Shown: one piece after another, positions 35,812 to 42,256 of the stretch
How positions within the stretch are numbered: the stretch's first letter is position 1
How the letters are laid out: every line of letters starts with the position of its first letter
Source: DASUBV01 sp036510065
Lineage (GTDB): Bacteria; Actinomycetota; Actinomycetes; Streptosporangiales; Streptosporangiaceae
Length of the DNA: 64,000 bases
Assembly (NCBI GenBank): GCA_036510065.1
Contig: DATCEO010000146.1
Location: 1-64,000 of the forward strand
Direction of reading: 5' to 3'
The notes under the pieces: model-generated
Databases searched by the model: none
Seen by the model: only the letters and a program-made list of their open reading frames with translations
What the model was told of the DNA's origin: nothing
Made by a program: the position numbers and the translations under genes

Positions 35812-37181
35812 GCCCTTGCCTCCTCCTTGATGGGGTGCGGCCGCTGCGGCCGCCCGGTGGTGCCAAACGCTGTGGTGCCAGGCCCCGTGGTGCCAGGCCC
35901 CGTGGTGCCAGTTGCTCTGGTGCCAGGCCTGGCAGCGCCCAGCCTGCGCGCGGGCCGCGACGCCAGGCGCCAGCCCATCCGCAGGCACATCAGCCCGAAC
36001 GGCCGCAGGTCATCGCGGGCAAACCAGGCCACCTCGTCGATCCCGCGCAGGGATCGCAGCCAGGACGCCGGGCTGAGCTCGCCGCGCCGCCAGTAGCCCA
36101 GCGCGGCCAGCGGGTCGTAGTTCTCCACCAGGAACCGCCGCCCGGCGGCCTGCTCGGCATCGCCAATCGCGGTCCCGGTGAGATCGAGGTAGGCGGCCAT
36201 GGCCACGTCCAGGCCCGCCGTCGTGCGGAAGAGCCGGAACTGGGCGCCCAGCCGCGGGTTGAAGTCGAGCAGCTTGTACTGGCCGTCGCGGCGGTCCAGG
36301 CGCAGGTCCAGGTCGAGGATGCCCTGGTAGCCCAGCCTGGTGAGCAGACCGGTGACCTGGTCGCGCAGGGCCGCGTTCGGCTCCGAGCGGCCCAGGCTGG
36401 TCAGCCCGGCATGCGCCGGGTAGGACCGCTCCTTGACCCCGGTAAAGGCGGGCCGGCACGTCGAGCTGACGTCGCAGTACCCGTGGAAGAACCAGTCGGT
36501 GCCCGGACCACCCGGAATGAACTCCTGCAGCATCAGCCCGGCGCCGGCCCGCGCGCAGTCGGCCACGACGCGGTCCAGCCCATCCCGGCTGGTCACGATC
36601 GAGGTGCTGCGCAGCTTGCCGTCCTGCCACGGGGTGGTGAGCTTGGCGATCAGCGGGTAGCCGGCCTGCGCGGCGAATCCGCGGGCCGCGGCCACCGAGT
36701 CGGGCACCTGCGCGGCTGGCGATGGCACGCCCAGGCTGCGGCTGAGCTCGTGCAGTGAGTACTTGCCGGCGACCTGCCGCGGCAGCCCGGCGGGCGGGTC
36801 CGGGAAGAGGAACGCCGACCGCAGGTCGCTGCCGTGTTCGGCGAGAAAGATCGCGCCGGCGTCGTCAGTCGGCAGCAGCACGGCGGGCTGGCCGATCCGG
36901 TCGGCCAGGGCCAGCAGGCCGGCCCGGATCCGGCCGGAGTCGGCCGTCCCCGGCTGCCAGAAGTACCGTCCGCGCAGGTAACGGGAGTTCGCGGCCGGCG
37001 CCAGCGGCCCCTCGTGCACGCCGTAGACGGGAACTCCCATCCGGCCGAGGCTGCGGATGACCCCGAGCCCGCCGTGATGAAGGACGTTGGGATCGAGCTT
37101 GAGCACCACCGCCGGCGTGCTGGTATCGACCCCGGCTAGCCCGGCGGGCACTGGGTGCCGCCTGCGGTCAGGCATCCTCAT
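35808..37181 (-). CDS. ATP-grasp ligase (locus A)
   Basis: 457-residue carboxylate–amine ligase-like protein. It begins with a Rossmann-like domain (AVVLKLDPNVLHHGGLGVIR, PVYGVHEGP), then ATP-grasp signatures: AKLTTPWQDGKLR, LMLQEFIPGG, GILDLDLRLDRRDGQYKLLD and FNPRLGAQFR (metal-binding acid and Asn). Such enzymes join a carboxylate to an amine through an acyl phosphate; the D-aspartate ligase type is the nearest match by eye. It heads the ~13-kb locus A operon. GGGGGG lies eight bases before the ATG. Five 15-bp tandem units encode a Gly/Thr/Pro-rich tail. Paralogue at 53164–54540. Confidence 0.86.
   Translation of the reverse strand: MRMPDRRRHPVPAGLAGVDTSTPAVVLKLDPNVLHHGGLGVIRSLGRMGVPVYGVHEGPLAPAANSRYLRGRYFWQPGTADSGRIRAGLLALADRIGQPAVLLPTDDAGAIFLAEHGSDLRSAFLFPDPPAGLPRQVAGKYSLHELSRSLGVPSPAAQVPDSVAAARGFAAQAGYPLIAKLTTPWQDGKLRSTSIVTSRDGLDRVVADCARAGAGLMLQEFIPGGPGTDWFFHGYCDVSSTCRPAFTGVKERSYPAHAGLTSLGRSEPNAALRDQVTGLLTRLGYQGILDLDLRLDRRDGQYKLLDFNPRLGAQFRLFRTTAGLDVAMAAYLDLTGTAIGDAEQAAGRRFLVENYDPLAALGYWRRGELSPASWLRSLRGIDEVAWFARDDLRPFGLMCLRMGWRLASRPARRLGAARPGTRATGTTGPGTTGPGTTAFGTTGRPQRPHPIKEEARA
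35857..35931. repeat. Five 15-bp tandem units at the 3' end of the ATP-grasp gene
   Basis: Units such as GTGGTGCCAGGCCCC, in frame, encode a Gly-Thr-Thr-Gly-Pro-type tail of the locus A ATP-grasp protein. Confidence 0.9.
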
Positions 37182-37202
37182 CTGGTTCCCCCCTGATGGC
37201 GA

Positions 37203-37278
37203 GACGGCGTCATGCCGTCACCGCACGTAGGGGAGACATTGCCAGGAGTTATCCTGGGGATCACCCTGCATCGGGGTG
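37203..37278 (-). promoter_or_regulatory. Three consecutive stem-loops in the 5' leader of the locus A operon
   Basis: GACGGC/GCCGTC with a 5-base loop (37203–37219), CCAGGA/TCCTGG with a 4-base loop (37242–37257) and CACCC/GGGTG with a 7-base loop (37262–37278). They lie 22–97 bases before the ATP-grasp start on the minus strand. The 262-base gap between this gene and the regulator at 37444 holds no gene. The hairpins could terminate the regulator transcript or act as an attenuator for the operon. Confidence 0.4.
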
Positions 37279-37443
37279 AGGAAATGTACCCAACCGGCCG
37301 AGTCATGCCCTCCGGCGGGCAAGACGGGACGCCAGATCGCTGCCTGGCACGGGGTCCGGGCGCGAGCCGCGGCGTCGGCCCTGCCGCAAATTAATCAGGT
37401 CCGGAAGCGGCCGCCCAGACTGGAACGAGAGGTTTGCGCGGTT

Positions 37444-38250
37444 TTACCGGTCACCAGTTCGGGGGAGCCGGCCTCCGGCCGCCCGGCGGCGGATCGACGG
37501 GGACGGCAGGCCCGGCCCGCCCCGGCCGGGATAAGAGGCGTGCACGGGGGACGATCCTGCTACCGCGCGGAGCGCCCGGACCGGTCTCATGCAGCCAGCC
37601 GACAGCGAGCTGGCCACCGGCAATTCCGCAGCCAGCCCGTGCCGGACGGCGAACGAGGCCGCTTCCAGGCGCGAGTGCACCCCGAGCTTAGAGAGCACGG
37701 CGTGCATGTGCGAGCGCACCGTGGTCCGCGACACTCCGAGGATCTCCGCGATGGCCGTGGTGTCCAGGCCGGCCACCAGCAGGGTGAGGCACTCGCGTTC
37801 GCGGCTGGTCAGCCGCGACGCCAGCTGGCCGGCCGGGCTGACCGGCCCGCGCGGGCCGGGCTGGGCATCGGGAACGTCGACGACAATCTCCCCGCGCAGC
37901 ATCCGCTCGAGCGCCGAGACGAGCACGTTGACGCCGCGCGACAGGTGGATGTAGCCGGAGGCTCCTGCATCCAGCGCCCGACGCGGCCCGGCCTCTCCCC
38001 GGTCCGCTCCGATGATCACGACGCTAGTCCGCTCGCACGCCATCCGCACGGCCGCGATCGTGTCGCCGTCGTCTGCCCTCGCCCGGTGCCGCTCGATCAG
38101 GCACAGGTCCGGTCGCTCGCGAGCGACCAGCACCAGCATCTGAGCGGTATCACGGGCCACCCCGGCGACCGTGTGCCCGTTCTGCTCGATGACGTCGGAC
38201 AGTGCTTCGAGAAATACCACCTGGTCATCGCCGACCACGACGGTTGCCAC
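37444..38250 (-). CDS. LuxR-family response regulator with non-canonical receiver (A-type, copy 2)
   Basis: 268 residues. The receiver begins MATVVVGDDQVVFLEALSDV, but the phosphoacceptor Asp is Glu53 (PDLCLIERH) and the conserved Lys is His102 (SGYIHLSRG). A Glu in this place can mimic phosphorylation, so the protein might be constitutively active. The LuxR HTH (LTSRERECLTLLVAGLDTTA, GVSRTTVRSHMHAVLSKLGV) is intact. It is the paralogue of 20687–21550 and lies 314 bases downstream of the cassette 2 GT4. It is placed just before the locus A operon on the same strand, a natural candidate to regulate it. Confidence 0.9.
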   Translation of the reverse strand: MATVVVGDDQVVFLEALSDVIEQNGHTVAGVARDTAQMLVLVARERPDLCLIERHRARADDGDTIAAVRMACERTSVVIIGADRGEAGPRRALDAGASGYIHLSRGVNVLVSALERMLRGEIVVDVPDAQPGPRGPVSPAGQLASRLTSRERECLTLLVAGLDTTAIAEILGVSRTTVRSHMHAVLSKLGVHSRLEAASFAVRHGLAAELPVASSLSAGCMRPVRALRAVAGSSPVHASYPGRGGPGLPSPSIRRRAAGGRLPRTGDR

Positions 38251-38564
38251 TGGGTTACCCGCCCAGCCTGGCGTGCCGGGTGCCTTTTATGCCCAATTGA
38301 CGATTCATGACCCCCCCTAGTGCTGACGACTTCAGCTCGTCAGCTGCGCGTACCGCGCTCGGCCGTCTCAGCTCGCCCCGGCCTGCGCGGCCCCTTGTCC
38401 CCACCGCGCCGGTCATGGCTCACGTAATGAGGACGCCCGGGAGCGCTCAGACGTTTACGTAAGCCGCTACAGCCGGACAAATTTTGCCGGGCGGCCGGAA
38501 CGGCTCATTCGGTGACGTACCTTCGCTGACCGGCAGCGGGGCGGCAGCTAGCCGGCCGAACCGC
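38251..38564. promoter_or_regulatory. 314-base gap upstream of the A-type regulator (copy 2)
   Basis: It holds a perfect 8-bp stem GCTGACGA/TCGTCAGC with a 7-base loop (38322–38344), the 9-mer CCCTAGTGC (38315–38323) shared with the region upstream of the paralogous regulator, and an 8-bp palindrome TTACGTAA (38455–38462). The hairpin may terminate the GT4 transcript; the remainder should contain the regulator's promoter. No gene seen. Confidence 0.45.
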
Positions 38565-39794
38565 TTACCGGGCCGAGGTCGTGGGCACGGACCGCGCGCG
38601 CCGGCCCGGAACGTAGGCCGCCAGCAGAGCGTCCAGCAGCTCGCCCTCCCGGTACCGGCCGCCGACCCGGGCCAGGGCCGTCGCGGCCAGGCGATCGGCG
38701 ACGACGGGAAAGTCGAGCAGGTACCGGACGGCCGCGGCCAGCGCGGCGGGACGGCAGGGCGGGACGAGCAGGCCGGTCTCGCCCGGCACCACGAGGTCGG
38801 GCACCGCGTTCACCGCGGTGGCGATCACGGGGACCCCGCAGAGCATGGCCTCGACCACGGCCGTCGGAAGCCCTTCGTAGCGACTGGGCAGGGCAAAGAT
38901 GTCGAAAGCTGGCAGGATCTCGAGCACGTCGCTGCGCTCGCCGGCCAGGATCACCCGGGTCCCCCGGATCTTGCGGGCGCGCCGGGCGATCTGCTCGGCG
39001 CGCTCGCCGCTGCCGACCCATACTCCGATGGCGCCGGGCCGGTTCAGCTGCTGCAGTGCGGCCAGGAAGTCCTCGGGCGCTTTCTGGTACGTCAGCCTGC
39101 CCACGGCGCCGACCACCGCCGCCTGCGCGGGGATGCCGAGGCTGATCCGGGCCCGCTGCCGCGCCAGCGGGGACCCGGCGGCGGCGACGGCACGGGCCCG
39201 CTCCGGCCCGTCAACGGCTACCCCGATGGTGACGATCCGGTCGGGGGCGGCCAGCTCTCGCCGCACCGCCTCCGCGGCCACCCCCGCGCCTACGCACAGG
39301 GCGACATCAGTGATCCGGCCCAGCCGCCGCTCGATCGCGAGGTAAGCCTGGCGACGCGGCCCGGACTGGAACTCATGGAAGGGGAAACCGTGGTAGGTGT
39401 GCACGATCCTGGGCACCCCGGCCCGGCGGGCGGCCAGGCGGCCGACGGCTCCGGCCTTGGCGCAATGGGTATGGACGACGTCGAATGTCCGGCTGCGCAG
39501 CAGCCTTTCCAGTCGCTTGAGGGCTCGCAGGTCGCTGCCCGGCGCTAGCGGCGCGCGCAGCGCCGGCTCCACGATGACCTCCACGCCGGCGGTGGCGGCC
39601 CCCTGAGCCAGCCGGCCGCCGCTCCCGGTAATGATCGTCACCTGGCAGCCGTGCCGGGCCAGGGCACAAGCGCCGCGGAGGGCAAGCACGCCCGCACCGC
39701 CTTCCAGGCGCGTGATGACGGTGGCGACTCGCAGCGCCTGGCCATTCCCGGACCCCGGATCTGCCCATCCGGCCACCGCGTGGCCGCTGGTCAC
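38565..39794 (-). CDS. GT4-family glycosyltransferase (cassette 2)
   Basis: 409 residues, GT-B fold. TVITRLEGGAGVLALRGACA, VVHTHCAKAGAVGRLAARRA, VVGAVGRLTYQKAPEDFLAA and SRYEGLPTAVVEAMLCGVPV mirror the cassette 1 enzyme at 22009–23265 almost motif for motif, with many scattered substitutions, so it is an old duplicate rather than an assembly artefact. The GTG at 39794 overlaps the stop of the response regulator (GTGA), exactly as in cassette 1. Acceptor and donor are unknown. Confidence 0.9.
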   Translation of the reverse strand: MTSGHAVAGWADPGSGNGQALRVATVITRLEGGAGVLALRGACALARHGCQVTIITGSGGRLAQGAATAGVEVIVEPALRAPLAPGSDLRALKRLERLLRSRTFDVVHTHCAKAGAVGRLAARRAGVPRIVHTYHGFPFHEFQSGPRRQAYLAIERRLGRITDVALCVGAGVAAEAVRRELAAPDRIVTIGVAVDGPERARAVAAAGSPLARQRARISLGIPAQAAVVGAVGRLTYQKAPEDFLAALQQLNRPGAIGVWVGSGERAEQIARRARKIRGTRVILAGERSDVLEILPAFDIFALPSRYEGLPTAVVEAMLCGVPVIATAVNAVPDLVVPGETGLLVPPCRPAALAAAVRYLLDFPVVADRLAATALARVGGRYREGELLDALLAAYVPGRRARSVPTTSAR

Positions 39795-40537
39795 GTCCGC
39801 TGCGACCGGTCCGGGCGGGCGGGAACGGCCTTGGGGCCATCCGCCCCGGCCTGCGCCCCCGACTGCGCCGCGGCGGGCCCGGACAGCCGCAGTCCCGCCT
39901 CCCGAGCGACGCTGACGGCCTCAAGCCGCGTATGCACATCGAGCTTGTAGAAGATGTTCCGCGTATGCGTGCGCACCGTGTCGGTCGAGATCATCAGCTC
40001 TTCCGCGACCTGCCGGTCGCGCTTGCCCTCGGCCATGCTGGCCAGCACGTCGCGCTCCCTGGGACTGAGGATGGCCAGCGGATCCTCGTCGTCCTTGGCC
40101 CGCCGGACATCCTCGCGCAGCTGGCGAAGGACCTCGCCGAGCAGCTCGGGCGGGTACCACGACTGCCCCTGGCAGACACCCCGGATGACGGCCTCAAGCT
40201 CGTGCGCGGCCTGCCGCTTGGACACCCACGAGGCCGCCCCGGCGCGGGCGGCGTCGACGGCGTGGGCGGGGACGTCGTCAGCGCTGACGACGACCACGTG
40301 CGCCGCCGGCCACGCCTCCCCGAGGCGCTGCAGCACGTCCGTGGCCGCGAACCCGAGCGGCTCGATGTCGATCAAGATCACATCCGGGCGCAGCCACCGG
40401 GTCATCTCCGGCAGCCGGGCGTCGTCGGTCCGTGCGCACCCGACGACCCACAGGTCAGGCGCGGCCGACAGCCGGGAGGTGAGGGCCTCAGTCACCATCT
40501 GATAGTCATCAACCAGAAGCACCCGCAGCACATTCAC
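39791..40537 (-). CDS. LuxR-family response regulator with canonical receiver (B-type, copy 2)
   Basis: About 248 residues from the GTG at 40537 (VNVLRVLLVDDYQMVTEALT), chosen because it aligns with the N-terminus of copy 1 and puts the conserved 19-bp upstream element at nearly the same distance. Asp57 (RPDVILIDIEP) and Lys107 (ASWVSKRQA) are intact. HTH: LSPRERDVLASMAEGKRDRQ, ISTDTVRTHTRNIFYKLDVH. No strong ribosome site precedes the GTG; an ATG at 40576 would lengthen the protein by 13 residues. Coupled to the GT4 by a GTGA overlap. No histidine kinase nearby. Confidence 0.9.
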   Translation of the reverse strand: MNVLRVLLVDDYQMVTEALTSRLSAAPDLWVVGCARTDDARLPEMTRWLRPDVILIDIEPLGFAATDVLQRLGEAWPAAHVVVVSADDVPAHAVDAARAGAASWVSKRQAAHELEAVIRGVCQGQSWYPPELLGEVLRQLREDVRRAKDDEDPLAILSPRERDVLASMAEGKRDRQVAEELMISTDTVRTHTRNIFYKLDVHTRLEAVSVAREAGLRLSGPAAAQSGAQAGADGPKAVPARPDRSQRT

Positions 40538-40900
40538 GGTATCTACTTTGACACCACCATCCTGGTTTGCCCTCATGCAAATGAATGAGGCCATCTCGTG
40601 CAGTTAAATAGTGATGTGCGTGTCCTTCCGGTAGCTCACAGTCATCGGCGCCCGTCACCGCCCTGCGCACCCGCCGCAAGCACGCGCTTGCGCCTGCAAC
40701 CGCGGCCCGGCCTGACCCGGGCCTCCGGGCTGGCTGGGCACTGGCACATGGCGGAAAGCCGGATATTATGAATAAGTTACCGCGATAAGCTGCTTCATAC
40801 CGGACAAGATGTGTATATCGGCTGAATAGCTAGTGGAGTTCGCATCGCACCGAAGACCGGCCCACCGCCCCGGCAGGACGCGCCCCCTGCCGATTCCGCG
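40538..40900. promoter_or_regulatory. 363-base divergent region between a regulator and the pentapeptide gene
   Basis: Besides the conserved 19-bp element near the left end, an AT-rich patch at about 40760–40835 (with TATTAT at 40764–40769 and GTGTATATCG near 40811) is the likely plus-strand promoter for the pentapeptide-repeat gene. The middle is GC-rich with no recognisable gene. Confidence 0.4.
40571..40589 (-). promoter_or_regulatory. Conserved 19-bp element upstream of B-type regulator 2
   Basis: On the plus strand it reads CCTCATGCAAATGAATGAG, with a perfect CTCAT…ATGAG inverted repeat. Seventeen of 19 bases match the element at 24173–24191, at nearly the same distance from the regulator start. 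Confidence 0.55.
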
Positions 40901-42217
40901 GTGGACAAGCCGCAGCGATCGCCGGGCGGCTGGACCCCGGCGTCGCGTCGCCGGATGCAGGCCGAGCGCCGCCAGGCGGCGCAGACCGCGGACGCGGCAC
41001 GAGACCGGCTGGCCGAAGTCAGCGCCCAGCTCAGCCAGGGCCCGGCTCCCGATCGCCTGGCCGCGGTGCAGGCCCTGACTCAGCTGGCTGACGAGGACCC
41101 CTCGGTCCGGCAGGCGTGCGTCGACATTCTGTGCTCGGCCCTGCGCGCGGCCCCCGCGAGCAGCCCGGACACCGGCAGCCCGGACACCGGCAGCCCGGAC
41201 ACCGGCGCCCGGTCCCGCGCCCGGCACGAAGACCGCGTATGCCGCTACGTCACGGTCACGGCCATCGTGGCGCATCTCCGACCCGGTGCCCCGGTCTCCT
41301 GGGCCGGCTGTGACCTCGACTTCAGCGGCGCCGTCTTCGACGCCCCGGATTCGTCCCGGCTGGCCGGCCAGGCGCCGGGCCTCGGGGGGCCCAGCGATGC
41401 CGGCGAGATCAGCTTCGCCAGGGCGCAGTTCTCGGGGGCCGCGGTCACCTTCGCCGGCGCCCAGTTCAGCGGGGCCAGGGTCAGCTTCGCCGGCGCCCAG
41501 TTCAGCGGCGGGGACGTCAGCTTCGCCGGCGCCCAGTTCAGCGGCGGGGAGGTGAGCTTCGCCGGCGCCCAGTTCTCCGGCGCGACCGTCAACTTCGCCG
41601 GCGCCCAGTTCAGCGGGACGAAGGTCACCTGGCTGGGTGCCGAGTTCGCCGCCGGCACCGTCAGTTTCGCCGCGGCCGAGTTCGGCGGCGGCCAGGTCAG
41701 CTTCTGCGCCCGCTTCACCGGCGGCGAGGTGGCGTTCATCGGCTCACGGTTCACCGGCGGAATGGTGAGTTTCCTCGAGGCGGAGTTCAGCGGCGGAACC
41801 GTTGGCTTCCTCGACGCTGAATTCTCCGGCGGTCAGGTGGGCTTTGCCGGGGCTGTCTTTACCGGAAGCGAAGTGAGCTTCGTGGGCGCTGAGTTTACCG
41901 GGGCGGTGGTCAGCTTCGCCGGAGCCAGAATGATGAAGGGGATGATCAGCTTCGTCGGTGCCGAGTTCGCCGGCGGCGAGATCAGGTTTCCCTGGACCGA
42001 ATTCAACGGCGGCGAAGTGCGATTCTCGGGGACCAGCCTCGCCGGCGGCCGCGTCCTGTTCACCCAGGCGAAGTTCAACGGCAGCATGGTCGATTTCACC
42101 AGCGCGCACTTCTCGCGCGGCCTGCTGGATCTGTCGGATGCCGTGATCTGGTCGTCGCCGCCGGCTTTCGACGACGCGCCCGCCAGCCCGCCCGGCGTGC
42201 GGCTGCTAGCCGGATAA
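40901..42217 (+). CDS. Pentapeptide-repeat protein
   Basis: 438 residues from a GTG. An N-terminal helical region of about 100 residues (RQAAQTADAARDRLAEVSAQ), a low-complexity linker encoded by three 15-bp repeats, then from about residue 165 to 420 some 23 units of an 11-residue repeat of the form F-x-G-A-x-F-S-G-x-x-V-S, expected to build a right-handed quadrilateral beta-helix. No signal peptide or membrane helix. The variant period of 11 rather than 5 is seen in actinobacterial members. Function unknown; it is the only plus-strand gene inside the accessory region other than the small ORF at 20331. The ribosome site at the GTG is weak, so the start may be slightly off. Confidence 0.85.
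   Translation: MDKPQRSPGGWTPASRRRMQAERRQAAQTADAARDRLAEVSAQLSQGPAPDRLAAVQALTQLADEDPSVRQACVDILCSALRAAPASSPDTGSPDTGSPDTGARSRARHEDRVCRYVTVTAIVAHLRPGAPVSWAGCDLDFSGAVFDAPDSSRLAGQAPGLGGPSDAGEISFARAQFSGAAVTFAGAQFSGARVSFAGAQFSGGDVSFAGAQFSGGEVSFAGAQFSGATVNFAGAQFSGTKVTWLGAEFAAGTVSFAAAEFGGGQVSFCARFTGGEVAFIGSRFTGGMVSFLEAEFSGGTVGFLDAEFSGGQVGFAGAVFTGSEVSFVGAEFTGAVVSFAGARMMKGMISFVGAEFAGGEIRFPWTEFNGGEVRFSGTSLAGGRVLFTQAKFNGSMVDFTSAHFSRGLLDLSDAVIWSSPPAFDDAPASPPGVRLLAG
41161..41205. repeat. Three perfect 15-bp tandem units in the pentapeptide gene linker
   Basis: CAGCCCGGACACCGG three times, in frame, encoding a repeated Ser-Pro-Asp-Thr-Gly. Confidence 0.93.
41428..41616. repeat. 33-bp DNA repeats coding for pentapeptide units
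   Basis: The central units of the pentapeptide gene are nearly identical at DNA level (TTCGCCGGCGCCCAGTTCAG recurring every 33 bases), indicating recent tandem expansion; later units are diverged. Confidence 0.85.
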
Positions 42218-42256
42218 GCAGCGGCCGGGCAGGAGCCGATCCCGGCAGCACTGGCG

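Noticed and set aside
37212..37394. 60-codon plus-strand ORF upstream of the locus A operon
   Set aside because: No ribosome site, no recognisable pattern, and it runs through the three leader hairpins.
20687..40594. Assembly duplication as the source of the repeated regulator–GT4 cassettes and paralogous operons
   Set aside because: The copies differ by many scattered substitutions, by C-terminal tails and by gene order, so they are true diverged paralogues.
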